Shown piece after piece: positions 1 to 5,280 of a stretch of DNA of 5,280 nt (its first letter is position 1; each line of letters starts with the position of its first letter). The position numbers and the translations under genes are program-made. Under the pieces are notes generated by a model. The model saw only the letters and a list, made by a program, of their open reading frames with translations, was not told the origin of the DNA and made no database searches. This DNA is from Francisellaceae bacterium (GTDB lineage: Bacteria > Pseudomonadota > Gammaproteobacteria > Berkiellales > Berkiellaceae): contig JAHFQG010000026.1 of assembly GCA_023266415.1 (NCBI GenBank), forward strand, positions 1 to 5,280, given 5' to 3'.

Positions 1-81
1 GTAGCCCGTCATCCCGAGCGTAGCCCGTCATCCCGAGCGTAGCCCGTCATCCCGAGCGTAGCCCGTCATCCCGAGCGTAGC
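1..81. repeat. 19-bp tandem repeat array, cut by the window edge
   Basis: Four perfect, directly adjacent copies of gtagcccgtcatcccgagc lie at 1-19, 20-38, 39-57 and 58-76. A partial fifth copy (gtagc, 77-81) runs into the palindromic element. There are no spacers between copies, and the array continues off the left edge for an unknown length. The unit is the outer part of the left arm of the palindrome at 64-137, flanked by the pentamer gtagc. This suggests that slippage or unequal exchange between gtagc repeats amplified one half-arm. The tandem copies are seen directly; the mechanism is inference. Confidence 0.93.
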
Positions 82-137
82 GAGGGATCTCCCTCTATGC
101 CACTCTTAGGAGATCCCTCATAATGTTCGGGATGACG
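64..137. repeat. REP/MITE-like imperfect palindrome
   Basis: Two 29-base arms (64-92 and 109-137) flank a 16-base loop. In each arm an 11-bp perfectly paired outer block (CGTCATCCCGA with TCGGGATGACG) and an 11-bp perfectly paired inner block (GAGGGATCTCC with GGAGATCCCTC) enclose a 7-base unpaired bulge (GCGTAGC facing ATAATGT). The whole element can fold as one long hairpin. Repeats beginning CGTCATCCCGAG with an inner GAGGGATCT are a known style of dispersed intergenic palindrome in bacterial genomes, so this is most likely a non-coding REP or MITE-type element. It lies about 34 bases past the toxin stop codon and could act as a transcript-end structure, but there is no U-tract for intrinsic termination. 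Confidence 0.85.
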
Positions 138-170
138 TGGAAACATGGCCATTCATGCAACAAGGCCCTA

Positions 171-440
171 TTAAATTAGAAATAACTTTTTAGCTTTACG
201 ACTGGGAAACAATGTTTTTAGAAATACTTGGTCTCCCTGTTCTTGCACATAGGGCACCACAAATACCTCATCAGAAATTCGAATATATAGGATTTTTTGA
301 TTGGGGTATTTTTTAAGATTATAGTGATCTGAAATGCCCAATAAATTGCCTGCCGAAATAGCGTGTATGATTTCTTCAAAACCAACACCTCGTTCAGCCA
401 GTAATTGGGCATTCTTTTCATAGTTATATCTAAACTGCAT
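171..440 (-). CDS. BrnT-like toxin of a type II toxin-antitoxin pair
   Basis: This 89-residue protein resembles the BrnT (DUF497) family of small RelE-fold ribonuclease toxins, which block growth by cleaving mRNA when the antitoxin is lost. The visible family features are an N-terminal EKNAQLLAERGVGFEEI segment (about 8-24), a central YPNQKILYIRISDEVFVVPYV strand region (about 45-65, with KYPNQ and VPYV typical of the subfamily that pairs with CopG-type antitoxins), and the C-terminal FLKTLFPSRKAKK tail (about 73-85), whose basic and serine residues match the usual catalytic end. The length is normal and there is no signal peptide or membrane segment, so it should be cytoplasmic. It starts 8 bases after the antitoxin stop. 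Its Shine-Dalgarno AAGG (447-450) overlaps that stop, which suggests translational coupling. The family call rests on motif memory, not a profile search, and toxicity is inferred. Confidence 0.82.
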   Translation of the reverse strand: MQFRYNYEKNAQLLAERGVGFEEIIHAISAGNLLGISDHYNLKKYPNQKILYIRISDEVFVVPYVQEQGDQVFLKTLFPSRKAKKLFLI

Positions 441-448
441 AACAAGCC

Positions 449-709
449 TTAAAAACTGGAGGCATCTTTATGGATGAGCATGTTCAAATAGGTCTGATAG
501 GGAATCCCCAGTTTCGAAGCTTTGATCTTAATGATTTCAATATCATGGACAGAAGTTCGCAGGGTAATCGACTTTTTCATAGAAAGATGGGCGTTGGCAG
601 CCTTTATTATCTTCTGTTTTAAAGAGCTTTCCGACTCAGAAGGGATGCATTTTTCTAGATTATCTTCTAAATCCTGCTCATAAGCATCTAATATGACTTT
701 TTTAGACAT
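449..709 (-). CDS. CopG-family ribbon-helix-helix antitoxin
   Basis: This 86-residue protein is the antitoxin partner of the BrnT-like gene that follows it. Residues 1-45 form an acidic, helical N-terminal part (LDAYEQDLEDNLEK, 7-20). Residues 47-84 are a ribbon-helix-helix: a beta strand SITLRT (47-52), a helix VHDIEIIKIKASKLG (54-68), the turn GIPYQT (68-73) and a second helix ending IHKDAS. The strand-helix-GIPYQT-helix order is characteristic of the CopG antitoxin family found beside BrnT toxins. In this arrangement the antitoxin both neutralises the toxin and binds DNA to repress its own promoter. The ATG is preceded by a strong GGGAGG (714-719) four bases away. A sigma-70-like promoter and an inverted repeat lie just upstream. 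Gene order (antitoxin first) differs from the Brucella brnTA order. Autoregulation is inferred from the family. Confidence 0.85.
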   Translation of the reverse strand: MSKKVILDAYEQDLEDNLEKCIPSESESSLKQKIIKAANAHLSMKKSITLRTSVHDIEIIKIKASKLGIPYQTYLNMLIHKDASSF

Positions 710-730
710 AAAGCCTCCCGATTTATTGTT

Positions 731-759
731 AGTGTAATCCAGACTTTTAACAATGTCAA
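731..759 (-). promoter_or_regulatory. Sigma-70-type promoter of the toxin-antitoxin pair
   Basis: On the minus strand a perfect -35 hexamer TTGACA (754-759) is separated by exactly 17 bases from TACACT (731-736), which matches four of six positions of the -10 consensus. Transcription would start near 724, giving a leader of about 15 bases that contains the GGGAGG ribosome site. This makes the pair a separate transcription unit from ald, which ends at 798. Confidence 0.68.
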
Positions 760-762
760 TAT

Positions 763-787
763 AAAGTACATGTTTTGTATGTACTTT
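763..787. promoter_or_regulatory. 9-bp inverted repeat, candidate antitoxin operator
   Basis: AAAGTACAT (763-771) and ATGTACTTT (779-787) form a perfect 9-bp inverted repeat around a 7-base spacer. The right-hand end of the antitoxin promoter's -35 box is only three bases away (760-762 lie between). Paired half-sites of about six bases (GTACAT and ATGTAC) suit a ribbon-helix-helix dimer pair, so an operator for the CopG-type protein is the favoured reading. The same DNA lies 10 bases past the ald stop and could form an A/U-rich hairpin in the ald transcript, but no T-run follows, so it would be a weak terminator. The repeat is seen; the function is inferred. Confidence 0.55.
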
Positions 788-797
788 CTCCCCTCAA

Positions 798-1910
798 TCA
801 CAACAAACTCATGGGCTCCACATAGGGTTTGCCCAATGCTTCAGCCACCGCTTTATGGACAATATGGCCTTGGTATACATTGAGTCCATTGCGAAGATGG
901 GGATTGTCTCGACAGGCTTGAGGACCGCCTTTGTCAGCTAACTCCATAATGTATTGTGCAGTGGCATTGCTGAGCGCAAAAGCGGAGGTACGAGCAGCGC
1001 CGCCAGGCATATTGGCCACACAATAATGAATAATATTATCCACCACATACGTGGGATCAGAAAAAGTGGTGGGTCTGGAGGTTTCGAAACAACCTCCTTG
1101 GTCAATAGATACATCAACCAATACAGCCCCAGGTTTCATTTTAGATAAAATATTGCGCTGAATAAGCTTGGGAGCAGCCGCACCTGGAATAAGAACTGCA
1201 CCAATAATTAAGTCGGCGGTCAAGGCATGGGCCTCTAACGCTTCCGTGGTAGAATAGAGGGTGCGGATTTGACTGCCAAAAGTACGATCGAGCTCTCGAA
1301 GGCGATCGATGCTGCGGTCTAACACAGTGACAGTGGCTTCCATCCCCACCGCAATACGCAGCGCATTGGACCCTACCACGCCGCCACCTAGAATGAGCAC
1401 ATTCGCCGCAGGTACCCCAGGAACCCCGCCTAAGAGCACCCCACGGCCCCCTTGGGCCTTTTCTAGGGCATGAGCACCCACCTGAATGGACATACGACCC
1501 GCGATTTCACTCATGGGTCTTAAAAGTGGAAGGCTTCCCCATCCATCCGTCACAGTTTCATAGGCAATGGCCATACAGCCAGAGGCTTGGAGGGCAGCGG
1601 CTTGTTTTGGATCAGGCGCTAAGTGCAAAAAGGTAAAAAGGAGGTGATGTTCTTTGAGCCAACGACATTCGGATAGCTGGGGTTCTTTCACTTTAACAAT
1701 AAGTTCAGCTTGCTCAAACACCGCTTCTGCGGTATCAACCAAAATGGCCCCAGCGGCTTGATAATCAGCGTCTTTGGCGCCAATGCCTTCTCCAGCGCCT
1801 TGTTGGACATAGACAGTATGTCCTTTTTGAACCAAATCCCGAATCACATTCGGGACCATGCCCACCCGATATTCATGATTTTTGATTTCTTTAGGCAATC
1901 CAATTTTCAT
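798..1910 (-). CDS. ald: Alanine dehydrogenase (NAD+-dependent)
   Basis: This enzyme catalyses reversible oxidative deamination of L-alanine to pyruvate and ammonium with NAD+, in the cytoplasm. The 370 residues match the family length and start with the standard [13 protein letters not shown] motif (4-16). The residues known to be essential in Mycobacterium tuberculosis Ald appear at the same numbers: Arg15 and Lys75 for pyruvate, His96 in the FLHLAPD loop, Asp270 in the VDVSIDQGG motif, and Asp198 for the NAD ribose. The Rossmann motif GGGVVG is at 175-180. The CVANMPG loop (297-303) is present and is followed by GAARTS, where many homologues read AVPRTS. The ATG is supported by AGGGGAG (1917-1923) six bases upstream. 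The gene is divergent from bolA and is followed after 38 bases by the -35 box of the toxin-antitoxin promoter. Pyruvate made here could supply acetyl-CoA to the cycle encoded by the suc genes. Nothing suggests damage. Confidence 0.96.
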   Translation of the reverse strand: MKIGLPKEIKNHEYRVGMVPNVIRDLVQKGHTVYVQQGAGEGIGAKDADYQAAGAILVDTAEAVFEQAELIVKVKEPQLSECRWLKEHHLLFTFLHLAPDPKQAAALQASGCMAIAYETVTDGWGSLPLLRPMSEIAGRMSIQVGAHALEKAQGGRGVLLGGVPGVPAANVLILGGGVVGSNALRIAVGMEATVTVLDRSIDRLRELDRTFGSQIRTLYSTTEALEAHALTADLIIGAVLIPGAAAPKLIQRNILSKMKPGAVLVDVSIDQGGCFETSRPTTFSDPTYVVDNIIHYCVANMPGGAARTSAFALSNATAQYIMELADKGGPQACRDNPHLRNGLNVYQGHIVHKAVAEALGKPYVEPMSLL

Positions 1911-1964
1911 ATTCTACTCCCCTGTGGCACAATAGGCTCGTAAAACAGCTGAACCGTTGTTGCT

Positions 1965-1994
1965 AAGGTACCGAGTGGAGTTTCTATTTGTCAA
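1965..1994 (-). promoter_or_regulatory. Candidate ald promoter
   Basis: On the minus strand TTGACA (1989-1994), a perfect -35 hexamer, is followed after 18 bases by TACCTT (1965-1970), a poor -10 with three of six consensus positions. A start near 1958 would give a leader of about 48 bases. The region from 1911 to 2022 must carry signals for both ald and bolA. The weak -10 could mean the promoter needs an activator, but that is inference and the assignment is tentative. Confidence 0.35.
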
Positions 1995-2022
1995 GCTTTA
2001 ATATGAGTTAGTTAAGGAACTT

Positions 2023-2298
2023 ATGGTAAATCGTATAGATCGCATAAAACAAAAACTCACTGAGGCGTTATCGCCCAGCCAATTAGAAGTCATCGACGAC
2101 AGTGCCCACCATATAGGGCATGAAGGCAGTCAAGGAGGGGCCGGGCATTATACAGTCGTAATACGCTCTCCTCTTTTTCAGGGAAAGACTAAAATTCAGA
2201 TGCATCAGATGGTGTATGAGGCATTGCCTGGGTGGATTGGGCCAGAAATCCATGCGTTGAGAATTCAGGCAGCCTCTGTAGGGATCAGGCATGCCTGA
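2023..2298 (+). CDS. bolA: BolA family protein
   Basis: This 91-residue cytoplasmic protein belongs to the BolA/IbaG family. Members bind monothiol glutaredoxins through a shared [2Fe-2S] cluster and some bind DNA. Seen in the sequence are an N-terminal helix IDRIKQKLTEAL (5-16), the LEVIDDSAHHIGHEG segment (21-35) that is a common variable loop before the first strands, GHYTVVIRSPLFQGKTK (41-57), a central helix with MHQMVYEAL (60-68), and the C-terminal EIHALRI (75-81) with the invariant His77. Many homologues read RHR where this protein has MHQ at 60-62; His61 is kept and both arginines are lost. The start is fixed by AAGGA (2014-2018) four bases before ATG. A TTTAAT at 1997-2002 could be its -10, but no -35 stands out. 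The last codons (GIRHA) lie inside a palindrome. The gene converges on sucD with 27 bases between stops. The call is firm for the family, less so for bolA versus a paralogue. Confidence 0.88.
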   Translation: MVNRIDRIKQKLTEALSPSQLEVIDDSAHHIGHEGSQGGAGHYTVVIRSPLFQGKTKIQMHQMVYEALPGWIGPEIHALRIQAASVGIRHA

Positions 2299-2306
2299 CC
2301 CGCGGG
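2281..2306. repeat. Overlapping palindromes at the bolA stop codon
   Basis: TCAGGCATGCCTGA (2285-2298) is a perfect 14-bp palindrome ending on the bolA stop. GGG before it (2281-2283, with one bulged A) and CCC after it (2299-2301) extend the stem. CCCGCGGG (2299-2306) is a second perfect palindrome sharing that CCC. A hairpin at the transcript ends of both convergent genes is possible, but neither strand has a following T-run, so I do not call an intrinsic terminator. A REP-like fragment is an alternative. Confidence 0.6.
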
Positions 2307-2325
2307 CGAGGAAGGTTTCTGGATT

Positions 2326-3195
2326 TTACAATAATAGCTCAGCCACCGCTTTGCCCATATCAGCAGGCGATCGAACAATTTTAACGCCTGCAGCTTTTAA
2401 AGCCGCGAATTTTTCAGCCGCTGTTCCCTTTCCACCTGAAATAATGGCACCTGCATGACCCATCCGTTTTCCAGCAGGTGCACTCACCCCCGCAATGTAC
2501 GATACCACCGGTTTAGTAACATATTCACGAATAAACTCCGCAGCCTCTTCTTCAGCCGTTCCCCCAATTTCTCCCACCATAATAATAGCTTCGGTGGCAT
2601 CATCATCTTGAAACATTTCTAATACGTCAATGAAGCTCATACCAGGAATGGGATCCCCGCCTATCCCAATACAAGTGCTTTGTCCTAAGCCCAAATCGGT
2701 GGTTTGTTTGACCGCTTCATAGGTTAACGTGCCCGAACGAGATACAATCCCCACCCGCCCTGGCAGATGAATAGAGCCTGGCATAATCCCAATTTTGCAT
2801 TGGCCAGGGGTAATAATACCCGGACAATTAGGACCTATCAGCAAAGAATTGGTGCTATACAGGTATTCAACCGCTTCTAGCATATCCAGCGTGGGAATGC
2901 CTTCGGTGATACACACAATCAGAGGCACGCCCGCATCAGCCGCTTCAATAATAGAATCTTTACAAAAAGGCGCAGGCACATAAATAACGGTGGCATCAGC
3001 ACCGGTGGCTTCTATCGCATCTCGAACTGTATTAAATACGGGTAAGCCCAAATGGGTTTCACCCCCCTTCCCAGGGGTCACCCCACCCACCATTTTAGTA
3101 CCATAGGCAATGGCTTGTTCACTGTGAAAGGTACCTTGCTTTCCTGTAAAACCTTGGCAAATCACTTTGGTATTGTTATCAATTAAAACGCTCAT
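2326..3195 (-). CDS. sucD: Succinyl-CoA ligase, alpha subunit
   Basis: The alpha subunit of succinyl-CoA synthetase carries the CoA site and the catalytic histidine that is phosphorylated while succinyl-CoA is converted to succinate with ATP or GTP formation in the citric acid cycle. The protein is 289 residues, the same length as Escherichia coli SucD and collinear with it. Residues 1-120 form the CoA-binding Rossmann part ([18 protein letters not shown], 11-28, and GGVTPGKGG, 37-45). The ligase part contains IGPNCPG (120-126), [17 protein letters not shown] (149-165) and GHAGAI with the phosphohistidine His247. Its ATG overlaps the sucC stop as ATGA. Its ribosome site AGGAG (3203-3207) lies inside the last sucC codons, seven bases before the start, so translation is probably coupled to give equal subunits. 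It is the last gene of the operon and converges on bolA. Confidence 0.98.
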   Translation of the reverse strand: MSVLIDNNTKVICQGFTGKQGTFHSEQAIAYGTKMVGGVTPGKGGETHLGLPVFNTVRDAIEATGADATVIYVPAPFCKDSIIEAADAGVPLIVCITEGIPTLDMLEAVEYLYSTNSLLIGPNCPGIITPGQCKIGIMPGSIHLPGRVGIVSRSGTLTYEAVKQTTDLGLGQSTCIGIGGDPIPGMSFIDVLEMFQDDDATEAIIMVGEIGGTAEEEAAEFIREYVTKPVVSYIAGVSAPAGKRMGHAGAIISGGKGTAAEKFAALKAAGVKIVRSPADMGKAVAELLL

Positions 3196-4364
3196 TCGGA
3201 TGCTCCTGCAGCTTTAACCACTTTGTCTGCAGCATCGGTTAATCCGGTAGCCGCGGTAATATTCAACTTACTTTCCTCTAACATACGACTGGCTTCCGTG
3301 GCCTGATTACCCTCTAAACGCACCACCACCGGTACCTGAATACCCACTTCTTTCACGGCTTCAATAATACCTGCAGCAATGTCGGTGCAACGCACAATAC
3401 CCCCAAAAATGTTCACCAAAATGGCTTTCACATTCGTGTCGGACAAAATAATTTTGAACGCCTCAGTAACCCGTTCACGAGTCGCCCCTCCCCCAACATC
3501 TAAAAAATTGGCCGGTTTTCCGCCATGCAATTGGATGATATCCATGGTAGCCATGGCAAGTCCTGCCCCATTCACCATACACCCGATATTGCCTTCGAGG
3601 GGCACGTAATTTAGATCCCACTCTTTGGCACGGTTTTCACGGTCATCTTCCTGAGATTTATCACGCATGGCGGATATTTTAGGTTGGCGAAATAAGGCGT
3701 TGTCGTCGGCCACCACTTTGCCATCTAGGCAACGTAAATCGCCCGTCGTGGTAATAATGAGGGGGTTGATTTCAACCAAGCTCAAATCACACCGCATGAA
3801 CATGTGACAAAGCCCCATCATGATTTTACCCAGTTGTTTCGATTGAGTCTCGTTGAGGCCTAGGGCAAAGGCCACTTCACGGCATTGATAAGGCATGACT
3901 TTAACTAGGGGATCGACCATGATTTTAATGATTTTTTCAGGCGTTTTGTCCGCCACAGTTTCAATATCCACGCCACCTTCGGTGGAGGCCATGATAATCA
4001 CCCGTTGGGTAGCTCGGTCGACCACCGCGCCCAGATAAAGCTCTTTGGCAATATTGGAAGCCACCTCAATAAGAATTTGATGAACCGGTTGCCCTTTTGA
4101 ATCAGTTTGATAAGTAACTAATCTTGTTCCCAACAATGTTTTAGCAACCGCGGCAGCTTCAGCGGGTGTTTTCACAAATTTGACCCCACCGGCCTTACCA
4201 CGCCCACCGGCATGAACTTGTGCTTTCACCATAAAGCCATCGGTTCCGCCTAAATTCCGCGCCACTTGTTCGGCCTCTTCGGGGGAAGCGATGGTCTGTC
4301 CAGCGGAAACGGGCATCCCGAACTCCGCAAACAGGGCTTTGGCTTGGTATTCATGCAAATTCAT
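3192..4364 (-). CDS. sucC: Succinyl-CoA ligase [ADP-forming], beta subunit
   Basis: The beta subunit binds the nucleotide and, with SucD, forms succinyl-CoA synthetase. The 390 residues compare with 388 in Escherichia coli; a one-residue insertion near position 41 shifts the active-site numbers by one. The ATP-grasp domain opens with [12 protein letters not shown] (1-12) and includes Lys47 and the [12 protein letters not shown] loop (49-60). The magnesium ligands are in EINPL (Glu198, Asn200) and LDGK (Asp214). The C-terminal ligase domain holds [14 protein letters not shown], the FLDVGGGA loop and NIFGGIVRC. All key residues appear intact. The ATG has AGGAG (4376-4380) upstream with an 11-base spacer, longer than ideal, so the message may depend partly on readthrough from sucB, 30 bases upstream. 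Nucleotide preference (ATP or GTP) cannot be read with confidence. Confidence 0.98.
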   Translation of the reverse strand: MNLHEYQAKALFAEFGMPVSAGQTIASPEEAEQVARNLGGTDGFMVKAQVHAGGRGKAGGVKFVKTPAEAAAVAKTLLGTRLVTYQTDSKGQPVHQILIEVASNIAKELYLGAVVDRATQRVIIMASTEGGVDIETVADKTPEKIIKIMVDPLVKVMPYQCREVAFALGLNETQSKQLGKIMMGLCHMFMRCDLSLVEINPLIITTTGDLRCLDGKVVADDNALFRQPKISAMRDKSQEDDRENRAKEWDLNYVPLEGNIGCMVNGAGLAMATMDIIQLHGGKPANFLDVGGGATRERVTEAFKIILSDTNVKAILVNIFGGIVRCTDIAAGIIEAVKEVGIQVPVVVRLEGNQATEASRMLEESKLNITAATGLTDAADKVVKAAGASE

Positions 4365-4394
4365 TTAAGCTATTTCTCCTAATAATTAACATTT

Positions 4395-5280
4395 TTAAAT
4401 TTCTAGCAACAACCGGGCTGGATCTTCCAAACATTCTTTGATGGTCAATAAAAAACGTACGGAGTCTGCCCCATCAATGAGGCGGTGATCATAAGAAAGA
4501 GCGACATACATCATGGGACGGATGACAATTTGTCCGTTTTCCACCACGGCCCGCTCTTCGATTTTATGCATACCCAGGATACCTGTTTGAGGGGGATTGA
4601 TAATGGGGGTAGACATCAAGGAGCCAAAAACGCCCCCATTAGAAATGGTGAAGGTTCCCCCTTTCATGTCTTCGAGGGTGAGGGTATTGGTTTTAGCTTT
4701 TTGACCCAACTCGGCGATGGCTTTTTCGAGATCAGCCAAGCTTTTATGTTCAGCATTGCGCACCACAGGCACCACCAAGCCACGTTCTGTGGAGACTGCC
4801 ACACTTAAGTCGACATAGCCATGATACACAATGTCTGTGCCATCTAGAGAGGCATTTACCACGGGAAAGCGATTGAGTGCTTCACAAGCAGCACGAGCAA
4901 AAAATGACATGAAGCCCAACTTCACTTGATGTTTCTTTTCAAAGATGTCTTTATATTTGGCCCGTAAATCCATGATTGGTTTCATGTTAATTTCGTTAAA
5001 GGTAGTAAGAATGGCGGCGGTTCGTTGAGATTCTAACAAACGTTCGGCAATTTTAGCCCGTAGTCGACTCATGGGAACGCGTTTTTCCGAACGTCCTCCG
5101 GGGGAAACGGCAGAGGACACACCCCCTGTTTCTGCCATTTTACGGCGGAGAGCGGGGCCACCTGGCAACGCTGGGGGGGGGGCTGTCACGGATGTAGGGG
5201 TGGAGGGTGCCTTATTCGCTGGTGCTGGTGCTGGTGCTGGCGGTGGTGTAGGGGCGGGGCGTTCCTCACCCGCTGGTACG
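4395..5280 (-). CDS. sucB: 2-oxoglutarate dehydrogenase E2 (dihydrolipoyl succinyltransferase), 3' part
   Basis: This is the C-terminal 294 residues of the E2 core that moves the succinyl group from lipoyl-lysine to CoA. The frame stays open to the right edge (first full codon at 5279), so the N-terminal lipoyl domain is outside the window. The GTG at 5189 is an internal valine codon, not the start. Reading in: an Ala/Pro-rich linker (window residues 1-44, with APAPAPA), a short basic segment containing [13 protein letters not shown] and SPGGR, then the catalytic domain from [11 protein letters not shown]. That domain shows [44 protein letters not shown] in the order expected, and the active-site SYDHRLIDG (His265, Asp269 in window numbering; His codon at 4485-4487). 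These are succinyl- rather than acetyltransferase signatures. The recognisable E3-binding domain is missing or shortened in the visible part. sucC follows after 30 bases; sucA is expected upstream. The catalytic part looks intact. Confidence 0.95.
   Translation of the reverse strand, partial: VPAGEERPAPTPPPAPAPAPANKAPSTPTSVTAPPPALPGGPALRRKMAETGGVSSAVSPGGRSEKRVPMSRLRAKIAERLLESQRTAAILTTFNEINMKPIMDLRAKYKDIFEKKHQVKLGFMSFFARAACEALNRFPVVNASLDGTDIVYHGYVDLSVAVSTERGLVVPVVRNAEHKSLADLEKAIAELGQKAKTNTLTLEDMKGGTFTISNGGVFGSLMSTPIINPPQTGILGMHKIEERAVVENGQIVIRPMMYVALSYDHRLIDGADSVRFLLTIKECLEDPARLLLEI
5173..5182. repeat. G10/C10 homopolymer inside sucB
   Basis: Ten consecutive G on the plus strand are C10 in the sucB coding strand, encoding part of the Ala-Pro-Pro-Pro-Ala linker stretch. 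The frame is consistent on both sides (Ala/Pro linker upstream, catalytic domain downstream), so ten bases give an intact gene. Tracts of this length are prone to slippage and to sequencing length errors. Confidence 0.9.
5221..5238. repeat. Hexamer repeat coding the SucB Ala-Pro linker
   Basis: Three perfect copies of ggtgct (5221-5226, 5227-5232, 5233-5238) encode alternating Ala and Pro in SucB on the minus strand, with degenerate copies on both sides (ttcgct, ggcggt). Such flexible linkers let the lipoyl domain swing between active sites in 2-oxo acid dehydrogenase complexes. Unit number can change without breaking the frame. Confidence 0.8.

Noticed and set aside
1..81. CRISPR array
   Set aside because: The 19-bp units are directly adjacent with no unique spacers, and the unit is part of the neighbouring palindrome.
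138..170. Terminator or small gene after the toxin
   Set aside because: Only weak GGCC-type inverted matches and no T-run or ORF with a ribosome site.
218..445. Second minus-strand reading frame over the toxin gene
   Set aside because: It is an out-of-frame shadow of the BrnT-like gene with no family features and no ribosome site of its own.
954..1148. Plus-strand ORF opposite ald
   Set aside because: Antisense shadow of a strongly conserved enzyme; its translation resembles no family and no ribosome site is evident.
1710..1943. Plus-strand ORF over the ald 5' end
   Set aside because: Antisense shadow of the ald N-terminal coding region, without supporting signals.
1976..2002. bolA promoter (TTTAAT as -10)
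   Set aside because: The -10 is good but the bases 15-18 upstream (around TGGAGT) do not resemble a -35, so I mention it only as a possibility.
2083..2292. Minus-strand ORF opposite bolA
   Set aside because: Shadow frame of bolA; the plus-strand product has clear BolA motifs.
2281..2325. Bidirectional intrinsic terminator between bolA and sucD
   Set aside because: A hairpin can form, but no T-run follows on either strand.
5187..5189. GTG as the start of a short SucB
   Set aside because: The frame stays open to the window edge with an Ala/Pro linker typical of E2 proteins, so the codon is an internal valine.

Overview
This window looks like the chromosome of a gammaproteobacterium. The SucB, SucC and SucD proteins are collinear with their Escherichia coli counterparts and in the same gene order. 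The GHEG-type BolA and the dispersed palindromes that begin CGTCATCCCGAG would suit a Legionella/Coxiella-like lineage, but that placement is inference and no marker here proves it. Every gene except bolA lies on the minus strand.

Layout from left to right. Positions 1-137 hold a short tandem array of a 19-bp unit that runs into a long imperfect palindrome (REP/MITE-like). Positions 171-709 encode a compact type II toxin-antitoxin pair, read right to left: a CopG/ribbon-helix-helix antitoxin, then a BrnT-like toxin. The pair has its own good sigma-70-type promoter and a 9-bp inverted repeat just upstream of it. Positions 798-1910 encode alanine dehydrogenase (ald). A 112-bp divergent intergenic region separates ald from bolA (2023-2298, plus strand). 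bolA converges on the 3' end of a suc operon. That operon reads sucB (4395 to beyond the right edge), sucC (3192-4364), sucD (2326-3195), with sucC and sucD overlapping by 4 bases.

The metabolic genes fit together. SucB is the E2 core of 2-oxoglutarate dehydrogenase and makes succinyl-CoA. SucCD converts succinyl-CoA to succinate with nucleotide triphosphate formation. Ald links L-alanine to pyruvate and ammonium, feeding carbon towards the same cycle. BolA is a small partner of monothiol glutaredoxins in iron-sulfur and redox regulation. The toxin-antitoxin pair and the left-edge repeats are the accessory part of the window, and they are visibly more A/T-rich than the housekeeping genes.

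The window holds mostly well-known families, and I do not see a clearly new multi-gene system. The points most worth a second look are the amplified half-palindrome at the left edge, the inverted repeat abutting the toxin-antitoxin promoter, the shortened or degenerate E3-binding segment and C10 tract in SucB, and the adjacent palindromes at the bolA stop codon. No stretch longer than 300 bases lacks a gene, and I found no RNA gene, CRISPR array or convincing intrinsic terminator.
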